A DNA stretch of 48,627 nt from an uncultured Lachnospiraceae bacterium (GCA_910588825.1 CAJURF010000021.1:1-48627); one strand, 5' to 3'; positions 24,523 to 33,245 are shown, numbered from the stretch's first letter. Made by a program: numbers and translations. The notes: generated from the letters alone by a model not told the origin.

Positions 24523-25247
24523 AAAATCAAGAAGAACTGGTATTGGAAGTGCGCCATCTGGAAGCCGGATATGGCAGGGGGCGGAAATACCACCAGGTGC
24601 TGTATGATGTGGATTTCTGCCTGAAGAAGGGGGAGATCCTGGGACTGGTGGGTGAGAGCGGCTGCGGCAAATCCACCTTGAGCAAAACTATTCTGGGGTT
24701 TGTCCCGGCAAAAAAGGGGCAGGTGGTTCACTATACCAGCCGGCCTCAGATGATTTTCCAGGACCCCTTTGGCTCTCTGAATCCCGGGAAGAAAGTGGGA
24801 TGGATTCTGGAGGAACCCCTGAGATTCCAGAAAGAAAAATTATCAGAGGGGCAGCGGAGGCAGCGGGTGGAGGCCATGGCAGAGAAAGTGGGGCTGGACA
24901 AAAAGCTTCTGGGACGGTATCCCCGGGACTTAAGCGGAGGTCAGAGGCAGCGGGTGAGCATTGCCATTTCTTTGATTCAAGGCTCTCAGCTGATTCTGGC
25001 AGACGAGCCGGTGTCCGCCCTGGATGTGACCATTCAGCGGCAGATTATGGAATTGATGCTGGGGCTGCAGGAAGAAATGAATCTGTCTTATCTGTTTATC
25101 TCCCATGATCTGGATGTGATCTATCAGATGTGCGACCGGGTGATGGTCATGGAGAAGGGCAGAATCGTGGAATCCGGGCCTGTGGAGCAGATTTACCGGG
25201 AGCCGGAGCATCCTTATACCAGGGTGCTGCTGGAGGCTTCCCTTTAA
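24519..25247 (+). CDS. ABC importer ATPase, OppF/DppF/NikE type
   Basis: This 242-residue protein starts at a GTG overlapping the previous stop (GTGA), which points to coupled translation. Motifs: Walker A GESGCGKST, the Q-loop IFQDPFGSLNP, the signature LSGGQRQRV, Walker B ILADEPVSALD and FISHDLDVI. It is shorter than OppF, more like NikE, because it lacks much of the C-terminal extension. It is the last gene of the five-gene operon and is followed by a hairpin terminator. Confidence 0.9.
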   Translation: MKNQEELVLEVRHLEAGYGRGRKYHQVLYDVDFCLKKGEILGLVGESGCGKSTLSKTILGFVPAKKGQVVHYTSRPQMIFQDPFGSLNPGKKVGWILEEPLRFQKEKLSEGQRRQRVEAMAEKVGLDKKLLGRYPRDLSGGQRQRVSIAISLIQGSQLILADEPVSALDVTIQRQIMELMLGLQEEMNLSYLFISHDLDVIYQMCDRVMVMEKGRIVESGPVEQIYREPEHPYTRVLLEASL

Positions 25248-25279
25248 AAGTACCGGCCAGCCAAACTTCAATACGCTTT

Positions 25280-25307
25280 AAATCCTCCCATGCTGCAGGG
25301 AGGATTT
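25280..25307. terminator. Terminator of the ABC importer operon
   Basis: AAATCCTCCC (25280-25289) pairs with GGGAGGATTT (25298-25307), followed by CTACTTT. It also faces the end of the minus-strand antitoxin gene at 25313. Confidence 0.75.
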
Positions 25308-25312
25308 CTACT

Positions 25313-25579
25313 TTACATGTCATGGATTCTCTCCTTCAATCGCTTCCTGGCGTCTGAAATGCTGAGGGTATTTGTACCCTGGAGACGCTCCTGTTCTGCG
25401 CGTAACACATTGGACCGGAGCTGCAGCATTTGCTCCCGCTGTTCGAAAGCGTCAATGCTCATGACTACCAAGTCGCCTTCTCCGTTTTTGGTAATGTAAA
25501 TGGGTTCTTTTGTCTCTTTGGCCAAATTTGAAATGGAAGTGTAATCATTTCGCAGGGCGGCAGATGCTTTTATAATCAT
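25313..25579 (-). CDS. Phd/YefM family antitoxin, apparently solitary
   Basis: This 88-residue protein begins with the Phd/YefM DNA-binding fold: alternating strand/helix over residues 1-50 (SAALRNDYTSISNLAKETKE, then EPIYITKNGEGDLVVMS). The helical C-terminus (50-88) would wrap a toxin. In type II modules the toxin (RelE, YoeB or Doc) normally follows at once, but here the gene ends at a terminator with no toxin on either strand. It may act as a free regulator or against a toxin elsewhere. AAAGGAG precedes the ATG. Confidence 0.85.
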   Translation of the reverse strand: MIIKASAALRNDYTSISNLAKETKEPIYITKNGEGDLVVMSIDAFEQREQMLQLRSNVLRAEQERLQGTNTLSISDARKRLKERIHDM

Positions 25580-25611
25580 TTATGTCTCCTTTATATCTTT
25601 ATTATAATGGA

Positions 25612-25640
25612 ATTATATCTTATTTTTTCTATATAGTAAA
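25612..25640 (-). promoter_or_regulatory. Promoter of the antitoxin gene
   Basis: On the minus strand there is TTTACT (25635-25640), a 17-nt spacer and TATAAT (25612-25617). A second TATAAT-like copy lies nearer the gene. Phd-type proteins usually bind here to repress themselves. Confidence 0.55.
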
Positions 25641-25682
25641 GAGCATGAAAGAATTCTAAATTATTAAATTTTTATTTTTCTA

Positions 25683-25711
25683 TTGTAAAATCCGTAATCT
25701 TTCGTTAAAAT
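25683..25711 (+). promoter_or_regulatory. SigA-type promoter of the comEA-like gene
   Basis: TTGTAA (25683-25688), a 17-nt spacer and TAAAAT (25706-25711). The start codon is about 95 nt downstream. Confidence 0.5.
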
Positions 25712-25806
25712 AATAGTGGTTATACACAGCTTTTGTTTGTCAGAAATTGGCCTTCATTTTGGGACAATTATTTATAGAAATAAACTGACAAGGAGAAGCG
25801 GAATTT

Positions 25807-26322
25807 ATGAAGAAAAACAGATATCTATGTGTGGCGGTTGTTATGCTGGCGCTGTTTTGGTCCGGGTGCGGAAGCGATACCAAGGCTTCTGTCTTTGAAC
25901 TGGAGCAGGGGAAAACGGATGATAGTGAAACGGTATCTTCCCAGGATGGCGCGGGTTCCCAGATGGATCAGGAGGAATGGAGAGCGTTATTGGAGGAGGC
26001 AGTGGCCTCCCTCGAGTTAAATCCAGTGATACAGGTTACCTGCAGCTGCACAGGGGAGACCCAGGTGCAGCAATCTGCCGTGGAGCCGTCTATGGTTTTG
26101 GGGGCACAGGATGCATCTGAGACGGATGGCCGTGTAAATATCAATACAGCAGATGCGGCGGCTCTTGAGACATTAAACGGCATTGGGGAGACCAGAGCTC
26201 AGGCGATTATTGCCTATCGGGAAAGCTGCGGCGGCTTCCGGACAATCGAGGATATTATGCAGGTAGACGGCATAAAAGAAGGCGTGTTTAATAAAATAAA
26301 AGATCAGATTTCAGCCGGCTGA
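25807..26322 (+). CDS. comEA: ComEA-like DNA-binding lipoprotein (helix-hairpin-helix)
   Basis: This 171-residue protein has a signal peptide with lipobox-like WSGC (C21), a variable acidic linker (22-105) and a C-terminal helix-hairpin-helix domain (VNINTADAAALETLNGIGE, then AIIAYRESCGGFRTIEDIM). ComEA binds incoming double-stranded DNA at the cell surface and hands it to ComEC. The usual ComEA has a membrane helix and an SLBB domain; here a lipid anchor and a short acidic linker replace them. AAGGAG precedes the ATG. comEC lies 3.1 kb downstream on the same strand, after two-component genes. Confidence 0.8.
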   Translation: MKKNRYLCVAVVMLALFWSGCGSDTKASVFELEQGKTDDSETVSSQDGAGSQMDQEEWRALLEEAVASLELNPVIQVTCSCTGETQVQQSAVEPSMVLGAQDASETDGRVNINTADAAALETLNGIGETRAQAIIAYRESCGGFRTIEDIMQVDGIKEGVFNKIKDQISAG

Positions 26323-26385
26323 ATGGAACCTGGGGTTTCCCGCGTTCTAGAGCTGCGGCAGGGAATCAGAAAAGAGGAATGATTC

Positions 26386-27075
26386 ATGAGCAAGAGAGTA
26401 TTGGTGGTAGATGACGAAAAGTTGATTGTAAAAGGCATTCGTTTCAGTCTGGAGCAGGATGATATGCAGGTGGACTGTGCCTACGATGGAGAGGAAGCGC
26501 TGGAGCTTGCCCAGGAAAACCATTACGATATTATTTTGCTGGATCTGATGCTGCCGAAGATAGATGGACTGGAGGTGTGCCAGCAGATCCGGGACTTTTC
26601 CAATGTACCCATTGTGATGCTCACGGCAAAAGGGGAGGACATGGACAAGATTATGGGGCTGGAATACGGCGCAGATGATTATATTACCAAGCCCTTTAAT
26701 ATATTGGAAGTGAAAGCGCGCATCAAGGCCATTATGCGCCGCGCCCATCAGGAGGGAGATTCCCGGGAAAAAGCCAAGACCATCGAGGTGGGTGAACTGC
26801 GTCTGGACTGTGAGGGCAGGCGTGTATTTATTGCCGGAAAGGAAATTAATCTGACCGCCAAGGAATTTGACGTGCTGGAACTTTTGATATTTAATCCTAA
26901 TAAGGTGTACAGCAGGGAGAACCTGCTGAATATTGTGTGGGGCTATGAGTACCCGGGAGATGTGCGTACAGTGGATGTTCATATCCGGCGGCTCAGAGAG
27001 AAGATTGAGGCGAATCCAAGCGAGCCCAAGTATGTGCATACAAAGTGGGGCGTTGGATATTATTTCCAGGGATAG
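26386..27075 (+). CDS. OmpR-family response regulator
   Basis: This 229-residue protein has a receiver domain (1-120) with D9, D10, phospho-acceptor D53 (LLDLMLPKIDG), T80 and K102 (YITKPF), then an OmpR winged-helix domain (about 130-229; ELRLDCEGRRVF, the recognition region YSRENLLNIVWGYEYPGDVRTVDVHI). It is the DNA-binding partner of the kinase that starts 3 nt later. Target genes are not visible from sequence. Confidence 0.95.
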   Translation: MSKRVLVVDDEKLIVKGIRFSLEQDDMQVDCAYDGEEALELAQENHYDIILLDLMLPKIDGLEVCQQIRDFSNVPIVMLTAKGEDMDKIMGLEYGADDYITKPFNILEVKARIKAIMRRAHQEGDSREKAKTIEVGELRLDCEGRRVFIAGKEINLTAKEFDVLELLIFNPNKVYSRENLLNIVWGYEYPGDVRTVDVHIRRLREKIEANPSEPKYVHTKWGVGYYFQG

Positions 27076-27078
27076 GTT

Positions 27079-28512
27079 GTGGGCAGTATGCCAAAGAAAA
27101 AGCCGAGTTTTTTTAAAAGTGTGCGTTTCCGTATGATGGTGATTATGATTGTGCTTGGGATTGTGCCCAGCCTGATTATTGTGAAAGCTATCGTACATTC
27201 TTATGAAAAGCGTGCGGTTTCTCTGCGTACCAGCAGTGTGCGGAATCAATGTGATATTCTCTGCAATAAGCTTGTGGAGGAACACTACATGGAAAATCCA
27301 AAGTCCAGGGAGATCGATACCCAGCTGGAGCTTTTGTCAAATGTTTACAATGGCAGGATTCTGCTGATCAATAATTATTTTAAAATTGTGAAAGATACCT
27401 ATGGGCTGGATGAGGGAAAAACCATCATCGCCGCGGATGTAATCCGGTGTCTGAAGGGAGAGACTACCGGCAGATATGATGAAAAGGATAATTATCTGGA
27501 GTTGACAGTACCCATAAAAAGTCCGGAGCAAAAAACGCTGCAGGGAGTTATGCTGGTGAGTATTTCGGCGGGAGAAATATCTTCTTCCATCGAATATCTG
27601 GACAGAAGCGGCATGTTGTTTCAGGGGCTTATAGCACTGATTGTGATTATATTTTCTTATATAGCCTGCCGCATATTGGTCAAACCGTTTGATAAAATTA
27701 CCAAAGCCATTGAGGATATCACAGACGGATACCAGAAAGGGGACATTTACGTAGAGGATTATACAGAGACAGAGCTTATCACCGATGCATTTAATAAGAT
27801 GCTGAACCGGATGAAAGTGCTGGACGAATCCAGACAGGAATTTGTCTCCAACGTATCCCATGAGCTGAAGACTCCTATGACTTCCATGAAAGTGCTGGCG
27901 GATTCCCTTGTGGGACAGGAAAATGTACCGGAGGAACTCTATCAGGAATTTCTCCAGGATATTACTGTGGAGATCGACCGGGAAAATAAGATCATTACGG
28001 ACCTTTTATCTCTGGTGAAGCTTGATAAGAAAGTTTCCGATTTGAAAATGGAACATATGAATATCAATGACCTGCTGGAAACGATTTTGAAGCGGCTCAG
28101 GCCCATTGCAGACGGGAGGAATATTGACCTGATACTGGACAGTTTCCGCCCTGTGGAGGCGGATGTGGATGAGGTGAAGTTCACGCTGGCTATCTCCAAT
28201 CTGGTGGAAAACGGAATCAAATATAATGTGGATGACGGATGGGTGAGAGTATCTCTGGATGCGGACCATAAGTTTTTCTATGTGACTGTCTCCGACTCCG
28301 GCATGGGGATTCCGGAGGATTCTCTGGAGAAAATTTTTGAGAGATTCTACCGGGTGGACAAGTCCCATTCCAGAGAAATCGGCGGGACGGGTCTTGGTCT
28401 GGCTATTGCCAGAGGTTCTATATTTATGCAGCATGGAACGATTAATGTAAACAGCAGGGAAGAAGAGGGAACCACGTTTACTGTCCGGATGCCTCTGTCC
28501 TATATTCCGTAA
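27079..28512 (+). CDS. Membrane sensor histidine kinase
   Basis: This 477-residue protein starts at a GTG at 27079 or the in-frame ATG at 27088. It has membrane helix 1 (18-39), an extracytoplasmic domain (about 40-180) with a Cache/PAS-like RILLINNYFKIV, membrane helix 2 (181-200), HAMP (about 201-250), the HisKA phospho-site H261 (NVSHELKTPM), and a HATPase with the N box NLVENGIKYN, DSGMGIPED and GGTGLGLAIA. The layout is like that of WalK-type kinases but without a cytoplasmic PAS domain. It is co-transcribed with the regulator and the GerMN lipoprotein. Confidence 0.95.
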   Translation: MGSMPKKKPSFFKSVRFRMMVIMIVLGIVPSLIIVKAIVHSYEKRAVSLRTSSVRNQCDILCNKLVEEHYMENPKSREIDTQLELLSNVYNGRILLINNYFKIVKDTYGLDEGKTIIAADVIRCLKGETTGRYDEKDNYLELTVPIKSPEQKTLQGVMLVSISAGEISSSIEYLDRSGMLFQGLIALIVIIFSYIACRILVKPFDKITKAIEDITDGYQKGDIYVEDYTETELITDAFNKMLNRMKVLDESRQEFVSNVSHELKTPMTSMKVLADSLVGQENVPEELYQEFLQDITVEIDRENKIITDLLSLVKLDKKVSDLKMEHMNINDLLETILKRLRPIADGRNIDLILDSFRPVEADVDEVKFTLAISNLVENGIKYNVDDGWVRVSLDADHKFFYVTVSDSGMGIPEDSLEKIFERFYRVDKSHSREIGGTGLGLAIARGSIFMQHGTINVNSREEEGTTFTVRMPLSYIP

Positions 28513-28529
28513 GAAACCAGGAGGCTGCC

Positions 28530-29435
28530 ATGAAAAAATGGATTGGTTTGCTGTGTCTGGTCATGGCCGGCACCAGTGGATGTTCGGCGGGCCAGGGCCA
28601 TGTGCCAGAGTCAGATTATTATTTTTATTATGTGGATGAGACAAAGACGGAGCTGGTGAAGACTGCGTATCAGCCGTCCAGGGAAACCACAGAAGATATG
28701 ATTCAGGACTTTATGAAACTGCTCAATACCAGAGAACACGGGAAGAAAAACACCAGTCTGCTTCCCAAGGGGGTGGAGATTACCACTCACAGTGTCCACG
28801 ACGGGGTATTGAATCTGGACTTTAACCAGGAGTATCTAAAGATGGATGCAGCCCGGGAGGTTCTTGCCAGGGCAGGGGTGGTGAAAACATTTGCCCAGCT
28901 TTCTGATATCCAGTATGTGAAATTTCAGATTGACGGCCAGCCTTTTCTGGACTCCAATCAAAAGCCCATCGGCATTATGAACCAGGACAGTTTTCTGGAG
29001 AATTCCGGGGAGAACCTGAACTCTTACCAGGAGACGGATGTGGTGCTGTATTTTGTCAGCAAAGACGGTGAGAAACTGGTGAAAGAGGACAGAAAAGTTT
29101 ATTTTGACAGGAATGTCACCCTGGAGACTGTGGTGGTGGAACAGCTGCTGAAAGGGCCAAGGGAATCCGGGAAGCCCACCTTGTCATCCAATGTGAAAGT
29201 GGTGTCAGTGACTACGGTGGACAACATCTGTTATGTGAATCTCAGCCGGGATTTTGTACAGGATGCCCTGCCTCTGCGGGAAGAAATTCCCATTTACTCT
29301 ATTGTGAATTCTCTGGTGGATACCTGTGGTGTGAAAAAGGTGCAGATTGCGGTAGAAGGCTTTACAGATGAGACATTTGGTGAGCAGATGTATCTGGACC
29401 AGTTTTACGAGAAAAATGAAAAATTGACTGGCTGA
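28530..29435 (+). CDS. GerMN-domain lipoprotein
   Basis: This 301-residue protein has a lipoprotein signal (TSGC, C18) and two GerMN-type domains (about 25-145 and 160-295; HDGVLNLDFNQEYL and DNICYVNLSRDFVQDAL are equivalent strands, each followed by an IVNSLVDT-like helix region in the second). GerMN domains occur in GerM of Bacillus and in LpqB of actinobacteria. Its place right after a two-component system parallels MtrAB-LpqB, where LpqB modulates the kinase, so the same role may hold here (inference). GGAGG precedes the ATG. Confidence 0.85.
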   Translation: MKKWIGLLCLVMAGTSGCSAGQGHVPESDYYFYYVDETKTELVKTAYQPSRETTEDMIQDFMKLLNTREHGKKNTSLLPKGVEITTHSVHDGVLNLDFNQEYLKMDAAREVLARAGVVKTFAQLSDIQYVKFQIDGQPFLDSNQKPIGIMNQDSFLENSGENLNSYQETDVVLYFVSKDGEKLVKEDRKVYFDRNVTLETVVVEQLLKGPRESGKPTLSSNVKVVSVTTVDNICYVNLSRDFVQDALPLREEIPIYSIVNSLVDTCGVKKVQIAVEGFTDETFGEQMYLDQFYEKNEKLTG

Positions 29436-29468
29436 CCGGCTTCTTACAAAGTACAAGGAAGTGAATGA

Positions 29469-31760
29469 ATGGTGAGAAGGCCTATGTGCCTGCTGTGTCT
29501 GCTTCTCATAGCCGGGATCTGGCTGGGGGATTGGACGGGACTGGTTCCTGTCAGAAATGCCCCGGCCAATCCCTATGCCGCGCAGATGGCAGACCAGGAG
29601 CAGGCAGTGATTTACGGCAGAATCTATCAGTATCAATATTCGGAAAATTCTATAGGCATCTGTCTGAGAGATGTCTTTTCAAATCCGCAGTTCAGCGGGA
29701 ACTCCATAATATCTTTGGAACGTACAATCGTATATATGCAGGAGGAATGCAGTCTGCCTCTGGGGACCTGGGTCCAGGTTAAAGGAAAGTTTCAGGAAAT
29801 AGAGGGGCCCAGAAATCCCGGAGAGTTTGACAGCCGTCTGTATTACAGGGTAAAGAAAATTTATTACCGCATGAAAGGACAGGAACTGACTGTATATAAG
29901 AAAGATACCTGGCATCTGCAAGAAGGCCTCAGGCAGATTAGGGAAAGCCTGGTACACTCTGTTCAGGAGGCAGCGCCCGATCAGGCGGGGATACTCTGTG
30001 CTATGACAGCAGGGGAAAAGAGTCTGCTGGGTCAAGAGGAGAAGAATCTGCTGTCAGCAGGGGCTGTCTCCCATATGGTATCTATTTCAGGGATGCATGT
30101 GAGTCTTCTGGGGATGATGGTGTTCTATGGCCTGCTCCGTCTAGGGGCGGGGCTTCTGCCGTCGTCCGGGGTATCGGCCGGAATGATGATTCTCTATGGA
30201 ATGATGACGGGGGAGAGCGTGTCCGCCATGCGGGCGCTGGGGATGTTTGGGCTGGCTGTGGCGGCGAAGGCTGTGGGGAGGAGCTATGATCTGCTCAGCG
30301 CACTGTCTCTCTCGGTGATGATTTTGCTGCTGGATAACCCGGTCTGTCTGTATTACAGCGGATTCCTGCTGTCCTGCGGATGTATCTGCGGGGTGGGGCT
30401 GGTGCTTCCCAGGCTAGAGGAGATGCTGCCTCTGAAGCAGATACAACAGAGAGTTTTAAAAAAGCTGGTGCAGACATGCATGATGGGTATTGCGGTGCAG
30501 GCGGCAGCACTGCCCTTATCTGTGTGGTTTTTCTATGAGATTCCCATGTACGGCATTTTTGTGAATCTGCTGGTGGTTCCCACATTGACTGTGGTACTGG
30601 TATCAGGCCTTCTGGGGGCAGCAGCCGGCTTGTGGCAGGTATGGGCGGGAAGAATTGTTTTATTTCCAGGATGTCTCCTGACGGAGTATTATCAATATTT
30701 GTGCAGATTTGTAAAAGTTCTTCCGGGAGCGGTGGTGACAGCGGGAAGGCCCGGACTGTGGCAGATTGTTTTATACTATGGAATTCTTATTTTAGCTCTT
30801 TATCTGGGGAAAAGGCTGTCCGTTCATCCGGCGGATAAGCAGAGTCCTGTGTCAGCAGGAAAAAAGACAGCGGCTCGTCTGTCAGGCGCTGCTGTGTTTC
30901 TTCTGTTCTGGTGTGCAGGGGTATGGCTGCTGTGCATCCATCCAGGCAGGAATCTGGAAATCACATGCCTGGATGTGGGGCAGGGGGATGGGGCGGTTAT
31001 CTGCACTCCCCAGGGCGGCTGCTATCTGGTTGACGGCGGCAGCAGCAATCGACAGAATGTGGGACAGTACCAGATTCTGCCGTTTTTGAAAAGCAAGGGG
31101 ATTTCTTGTGTTGATGGGGTATTTATCAGCCATACAGATGAAGACCATGTGAGCGGTCTGGCGGAAATTTTCCAGATGATTGGTGACGGGCAGACGTCTT
31201 TAGATATTCAGTATCTGGTGATGCCCCGCCTGAAAGAGCCGGATGTAAAGCAGCAAGAACTGGCGGCTCTGGCAGAGAAGGCGGGAGCCGGGGTGGCCTA
31301 TCTGCAGGCCGGGGATTGCGTGAGAGGCCGGGATATCCGTTGGGAGGTCCTTTCTCCCTTGGCGGCAGGCCAGAGCGGTGATGTGAATGAAAATTCGCTG
31401 GTACTGCTGCTGGAAAAGGACGGATTTAGGGGATTATTTACCGGGGATATTGGAGAACAGCAGGAGAGAAAACTGGATGCCGTACTGCCAGACTGTGATT
31501 TTCTGAAAACAGCCCATCATGGCTCCCGATATTCTACCGGAGAACAGTTTCTTGCCAGGGTGCGCCCGGAAATTGCTTTTGTATCTGCCAGCGGGACCAA
31601 TACATATGGACATCCCCATCCGGACACATTGAGGCGGCTGGAGAAAAATGGGTGCAGGGTGTTCTTGACAAAAGACAGTGGAGCAGTTACCTTAGAGGTA
31701 AGGAATCGGAGTGTGGCGGTGGAGGGCTTTGCTCAAGAGTCACGAGTTTGGACCAAATAA
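29469..31760 (+). CDS. comEC: ComEC/Rec2 DNA-uptake channel protein
   Basis: This 763-residue polytopic protein has an N-terminal membrane/OB segment (about 1-150; DUF4131 type), a competence domain with many helices (about 150-470; SHMVSISGMHVSLLG is the hallmark) and a C-terminal metallo-beta-lactamase-like domain (about 500-763; LDVGQGDGAVI, ISHTDEDHVSGL, TAHHGSRYST, YGHPHP). In natural competence ComEC carries single-stranded DNA across the membrane, and its lactamase-like domain may degrade the other strand. It follows the two-component and GerMN genes with a 33-nt gap and precedes holA, as in many Firmicutes. Confidence 0.95.
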   Translation: MVRRPMCLLCLLLIAGIWLGDWTGLVPVRNAPANPYAAQMADQEQAVIYGRIYQYQYSENSIGICLRDVFSNPQFSGNSIISLERTIVYMQEECSLPLGTWVQVKGKFQEIEGPRNPGEFDSRLYYRVKKIYYRMKGQELTVYKKDTWHLQEGLRQIRESLVHSVQEAAPDQAGILCAMTAGEKSLLGQEEKNLLSAGAVSHMVSISGMHVSLLGMMVFYGLLRLGAGLLPSSGVSAGMMILYGMMTGESVSAMRALGMFGLAVAAKAVGRSYDLLSALSLSVMILLLDNPVCLYYSGFLLSCGCICGVGLVLPRLEEMLPLKQIQQRVLKKLVQTCMMGIAVQAAALPLSVWFFYEIPMYGIFVNLLVVPTLTVVLVSGLLGAAAGLWQVWAGRIVLFPGCLLTEYYQYLCRFVKVLPGAVVTAGRPGLWQIVLYYGILILALYLGKRLSVHPADKQSPVSAGKKTAARLSGAAVFLLFWCAGVWLLCIHPGRNLEITCLDVGQGDGAVICTPQGGCYLVDGGSSNRQNVGQYQILPFLKSKGISCVDGVFISHTDEDHVSGLAEIFQMIGDGQTSLDIQYLVMPRLKEPDVKQQELAALAEKAGAGVAYLQAGDCVRGRDIRWEVLSPLAAGQSGDVNENSLVLLLEKDGFRGLFTGDIGEQQERKLDAVLPDCDFLKTAHHGSRYSTGEQFLARVRPEIAFVSASGTNTYGHPHPDTLRRLEKNGCRVFLTKDSGAVTLEVRNRSVAVEGFAQESRVWTK

Positions 31761-31762
31761 AC

Positions 31763-31787
31763 AAAACGGAGCTCAAAGCCGTTTTTT
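31763..31787 (+). terminator. Possible terminator after comEC
   Basis: AAAACGG (31763-31769) pairs with CCGTTTT (31779-31785) and a T-run follows. It lies between comEC and holA, so it may be only partial. Confidence 0.55.
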
Positions 31788-31805
31788 GAAAGGAGCAGGT
31801 GGAGG

Positions 31806-32792
31806 ATGAAGGAATTGCAGAGGGAGATTCAGACGGGGGATTTTCGGCAGGTGTATCTGCTTTATGGAGAGGAGCGTTTTTTAGTGCAGCAGTATAAGCA
31901 TAGGCTGGTGGAGGCGCTAAACCCTGATGGGGATACTATGAATATGGCATCTTATGAGGGAAAGCAGATAGATATAGGACAGATGCTGCAGCTGGCTGAT
32001 ACTCTGCCATTTTTGTCCCAGAAGAGGATTCTTTTGGTGGAGAACAGCGGGTTTTTTAAAAACAAGTGTGATGCCCTGGCGGATTATCTCAAACAGGTGC
32101 CGGAGTATCTGTATATGGTTTTTGTGGAGGAACAGGTGGATAAAAGAAGCCGGGTGTACAAAGGGCTGGGGAAAATCGGCAGGGCGGTTGAATTTTCTGT
32201 TCAGAATGAGAAGACTCTCATGCAGTGGGTGTTGAAAATGCTGTCAGATGAGGGGAAGAAAATCACTAAAAAGGATATGGAGCTGTTTTTGTCCAAAGTG
32301 GGCACGGATATGGGAAATATTTATCAGGAGACACAGAAGCTGCTGGCCTATACCATAGGACGTAATGTGGTGGCGGCGAAGGATATAGAGGCCGTGTGTG
32401 TGACACAGCTCACCAATAAAATTTTCGATATGGTCCGGGCAGTGGCAGACAGAAATCAGAAAAAGGCCCTGGAATTGTATGAAGATTTGCTGGCGCTGAA
32501 AGAGCCGCCCATGCGCATTTTGTTTTTGCTGGCCCGTCAGTTCCGGCATCTGATGCAGACGAAGGAAATGCTGGCAGAGGGAAAAGGACAGCAGGAGATT
32601 GGCAAGACTTTGGGCGTTCCCGGTTTTGCGGCCAAAAACTATATTAACTGTGCCAGGGGCTATGATTTAAAGATACTGAGAGATGCGGTGGAAGATTTCA
32701 CCTGTGCAGAGGAAGATGTGAAGAATGGGCGTCTGGGAGATACTCTGAGTGTAGAGCTTCTGATTATACAGTACAGTAGAGCGTGCGGCTGA
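31806..32792 (+). CDS. holA: DNA polymerase III subunit delta
   Basis: This 328-residue protein of the HolA family loads the sliding clamp with the delta-prime and tau/gamma subunits. The N-terminus has the GDFRQVYLLYGEERFLVQQY pattern, then LPFLSQKRILLVEN, the YIFVEE-like strand (residues 98-105) and FFKNKCDAL. The C-terminal collar domain contains ALELYEDLLALKEPPMRILFLLARQFR. Length and order match B. subtilis YqeN. It lies between comEC and rpsT, as in Bacillus. Confidence 0.9.
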   Translation: MKELQREIQTGDFRQVYLLYGEERFLVQQYKHRLVEALNPDGDTMNMASYEGKQIDIGQMLQLADTLPFLSQKRILLVENSGFFKNKCDALADYLKQVPEYLYMVFVEEQVDKRSRVYKGLGKIGRAVEFSVQNEKTLMQWVLKMLSDEGKKITKKDMELFLSKVGTDMGNIYQETQKLLAYTIGRNVVAAKDIEAVCVTQLTNKIFDMVRAVADRNQKKALELYEDLLALKEPPMRILFLLARQFRHLMQTKEMLAEGKGQQEIGKTLGVPGFAAKNYINCARGYDLKILRDAVEDFTCAEEDVKNGRLGDTLSVELLIIQYSRACG

Positions 32793-32811
32793 GAGATGTT
32801 TCCTATACGGC

Positions 32812-32850
32812 AAAAAAAGGACAGCCCAGACGGAATGGCTGTCCTTTCTA
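32812..32850. terminator. Bidirectional terminator between holA and rpsT
   Basis: AAAGGACAGCC (32816-32826) pairs with GGCTGTCCTTT (32837-32847), with an A-run before and a T-run after. Confidence 0.9.
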
Positions 32851-32854
32851 TAAA

Positions 32855-33118
32855 TCAATCCAAAGCGTTTACCGCTTTTGTCAACCGGGAAATCTTTCTG
32901 GATGAAGTATTTTTATGATAAACACCTTTAGATGCAGCTTTGCTGATTGTCGAAGTGGCTGCCTGCAGCGCAGCGTTTGCAGCTTCTTTATCCTTCTGGT
33001 CAATGGCTGCGTATACTTTCTTAATAGAAGTCTTTACAGCAGACCGGGTGGATTTATTCCTTGCAGCTCTTGTCCTGTTTACTAAAATTCTCTTCTTTGC
33101 TGATTTAATGTTAGCCAA
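32855..33118 (-). CDS. rpsT: 30S ribosomal protein S20
   Basis: The start is the TTG at 33116-33118, as the mature S20 sequence begins ANIKSAKKRI right after it and GGGAGGTG lies 7 nt upstream; the longer frame from 33217 lacks support. The product is 87 residues, the usual length, rich in Lys, Arg and Ala, with the coiled helical run KTSIKKVYAAID. S20 binds 16S rRNA early in small-subunit assembly. A near-perfect promoter lies 100 nt upstream. It is convergent with holA. Confidence 0.97.
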   Translation of the reverse strand: MANIKSAKKRILVNRTRAARNKSTRSAVKTSIKKVYAAIDQKDKEAANAALQAATSTISKAASKGVYHKNTSSRKISRLTKAVNALD

Positions 33119-33215
33119 CTGGTACACCTCCCATCTGAAACGAATTTTTATTAAAATTTTACATTTAAAGTTTTCCGATGAACAGACACGGGCATCCACC
33201 GGAACATGCGGTATC

Positions 33216-33245
33216 ATTATAGTATATAGAAGACTTTTTTGTCAA
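33216..33245 (-). promoter_or_regulatory. Near-consensus promoter of rpsT
   Basis: On the minus strand there is TTGACA (33240-33245), an 18-nt spacer and TATAAT (33216-33221). The mRNA leader would be about 90 nt. Confidence 0.85.

Noticed and set aside
20347..25247. Naming the importer nikABCDE
   Set aside because: Binding protein and ATPases fit both peptide and nickel families by eye; no clear nickel-specific residue could be seen.
33119..33217. N-terminal extension of ribosomal protein S20
   Set aside because: S20 begins right after the TTG at 33118, which has a good ribosome site; the extension is the transcribed leader.
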